A stretch of 36,413 bases of DNA from an uncultured Paracoccaceae bacterium. GTDB lineage: Bacteria; Pseudomonadota; Alphaproteobacteria; Rhodobacterales; Rhodobacteraceae. Where the stretch lies: the NCBI GenBank assembly GCA_937920555.1, contig CAKZTM010000012.1, positions 1 through 36,413 of the forward strand, given 5' to 3'. The notes beneath the pieces are model-generated. The model was not told the DNA's origin. It saw only the letters and a program-made list of their open reading frames with translations, and did not search any database. Made by a program: the position numbers and the translations under genes. Positions 35,504 through 36,413 of the stretch are shown here, piece by piece (position 1 is the first letter of the stretch; every line of letters starts with the position of its first letter).

Positions 35504-36388
35504 ATGCATCCAGCAAATTCAGTTATTGCATTCACCACTCTGTCTGGCTTTGGCTTTGGCCTGATATTCTGGCTTGGGTTTGGTGCAACAGAGGCGTCTG
35601 GATGGACGGCTTTCTGGTTCTGCGTGATGGCGGGGTTACCTGCTGTTGTGGGGCTTCTGGCCTCCACCTTCCATCTTGGTCACCCGGAGCGAGCCATAAA
35701 GGCATTCAGCCAGTGGCGTTCCTCTTGGTTGAGCCGCGAAGGCATTGTGGCGGTTGCAACGCTTGTTTGCTTTGGTCTCTATGCACTTTTATGGGTGTTT
35801 TTCGATACGCGCATTTGGATTTTGGGTGCGATCACTGCAATTCTTTCGGCCCTGACCATCTTTTGTACCGCGATGATTTACACCCAGCTCAAGACCGTAC
35901 CGCGCTGGAATACGGCCCTGACGCCCTTGAAATTCATGCTCTATGCTCTGGCTTTGCCTGCAATGGTAGCGATCTTGCCGAGTTTGGCCTTTGGCTATCT
36001 GGTGGTTCTGTTGGTCGTTCAGGTCTTACATTGGCGTCAAGGCGACAATGGCTTGGCCCGGCGCGGACATACGCCCGAAAGTGCTACCGGACTTGGGGAC
36101 ATCGGTCACGTCCGTCTGTTGGAGGCACCCCATTCGGGACCCAATTATCTGATGAAAGAGATGGTCTTTAAGGTCGGGCGGAACCGAGCACAGAGCTTGC
36201 GGATGCTGACCATCGCCCTTGGGTTTGTAATCCCCATTTTGGTGTTATTTTTCTGGATGCTGGGTGTTTTCGCGCATTGGATGATTATTGTGGCTGCACT
36301 CAGCCAATTTGCCGGAACAATTGCCTCCAGATGGTTGTTTTTCGCGGAGGCTCAGCACTCGGTCAGCCTTTATTACGGGAGCAGGTAG
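35504..36388 (+). CDS. soeC: Membrane anchor subunit (SoeC/DmsC-like)
   Basis: The 294-residue protein has about eight membrane helices and starts with MHPANSVIAFTTLSGFGFGL, the family's characteristic N-terminus. It belongs to the DmsC type of quinone-reacting anchors and would pass electrons from SoeB to or from the quinone pool. The conserved GHPERAIKAF and SREG segments (about 62-85) lie at the cofactor-facing loops. No strong ribosome site precedes the ATG. A further gene begins three bases after its stop. Confidence 0.88.
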   Translation: MHPANSVIAFTTLSGFGFGLIFWLGFGATEASGWTAFWFCVMAGLPAVVGLLASTFHLGHPERAIKAFSQWRSSWLSREGIVAVATLVCFGLYALLWVFFDTRIWILGAITAILSALTIFCTAMIYTQLKTVPRWNTALTPLKFMLYALALPAMVAILPSLAFGYLVVLLVVQVLHWRQGDNGLARRGHTPESATGLGDIGHVRLLEAPHSGPNYLMKEMVFKVGRNRAQSLRMLTIALGFVIPILVLFFWMLGVFAHWMIIVAALSQFAGTIASRWLFFAEAQHSVSLYYGSR

Positions 36389-36390
36389 AG

Positions 36391-36413
36391 ATGGCAAAAC
36401 TCAAAGTTTCAGT
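36391..36413 (+). CDS. Start of the next gene in the soe operon (partial)
   Basis: An ATG two bases after the soeC stop codon, with GGAG and AGGTAGAG upstream, opens a frame beginning MAKLKVS that runs off the window. Too little is visible to name it; an operon member, for example a maturation factor, is possible. Confidence 0.5.

Noticed and set aside
1-36413. CRISPR array, transposase or multi-gene defence system
   Set aside because: No regularly spaced repeats, no recognisable transposase or integrase, and no nuclease/helicase pairing were seen on either strand.

Overview
The window reads as chromosomal DNA of a marine Roseobacter-group alphaproteobacterium (Rhodobacterales). The evidence is the GC-rich, alphaproteobacterial-style coding sequence, a Ros/MucR-type regulator, a class II (alphaproteobacterial) AroA, the block aroA–x–cmk–rpsA–ihfB–lapA–trpF, a dimethylglycine-dehydrogenase-like FAD/GcvT fusion enzyme, and a soeABC-type cytoplasmic sulfite dehydrogenase cluster. 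This placement is inferred from gene content and family resemblance; no database search was possible.

Layout. Bases 1-5000 are mostly minus-strand catabolic genes: an edge-truncated unknown gene, 3-oxoacid CoA-transferase subunit A, a class II histone-deacetylase-like amidohydrolase and succinate-semialdehyde dehydrogenase. They are interrupted by a plus-strand elongator tRNA-Met and an AT-richer orphan membrane gene. Bases 5000-12000 hold a small predicted membrane protein, a palindromic repeat, the dimethylglycine/sarcosine dehydrogenase-like enzyme, an alpha-carbonic-anhydrase-like exported protein that has lost two of its three zinc histidines, a Dcp-type M3 peptidase and an unplaced 278-aa protein. 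Bases 12250-20000 form a mostly plus-strand housekeeping run: a MucR-like regulator, miaB, an OmpA-domain protein with a truncated lipoprotein paralogue, then phoH–ybeY–corC–lnt–metK–trmB (tRNA modification, rRNA maturation, envelope lipoprotein acylation, SAM synthesis). Bases 21500-31300 hold aroA, a coupled unknown membrane gene, cmk, rpsA, ihfB, lapA and trpF, then an opposite-strand GGDEF/EAL gene that separates trpF from trpB, and a GNAT gene overlapping trpB. Bases 31747 to the end carry soeA–soeB–soeC and the first codons of another gene.

How the genes work together. The plus-strand operons are tightly packed, with ATGA or GTGA overlaps at phoH/ybeY, aroA/x, x/cmk, trpB/GNAT and soeA/mini-ORF/soeB, so translational coupling is a recurring theme. 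SoeABC would feed electrons from sulfite, released during organosulfur degradation, to the quinone pool.

The observations most worth following are the zinc-ligand-deficient carbonic anhydrase homologue, the 28-codon mini-ORF carrying a perfect GC hairpin wedged between soeA and soeB with stop/start overlaps at both ends, the paralogous CxHW/DDG/PVCR module shared by the OmpA-like protein and its neighbouring lipoprotein, and the trp locus split by a c-di-GMP enzyme. I found no CRISPR array, integrase, transposase or clear multi-gene defence system.
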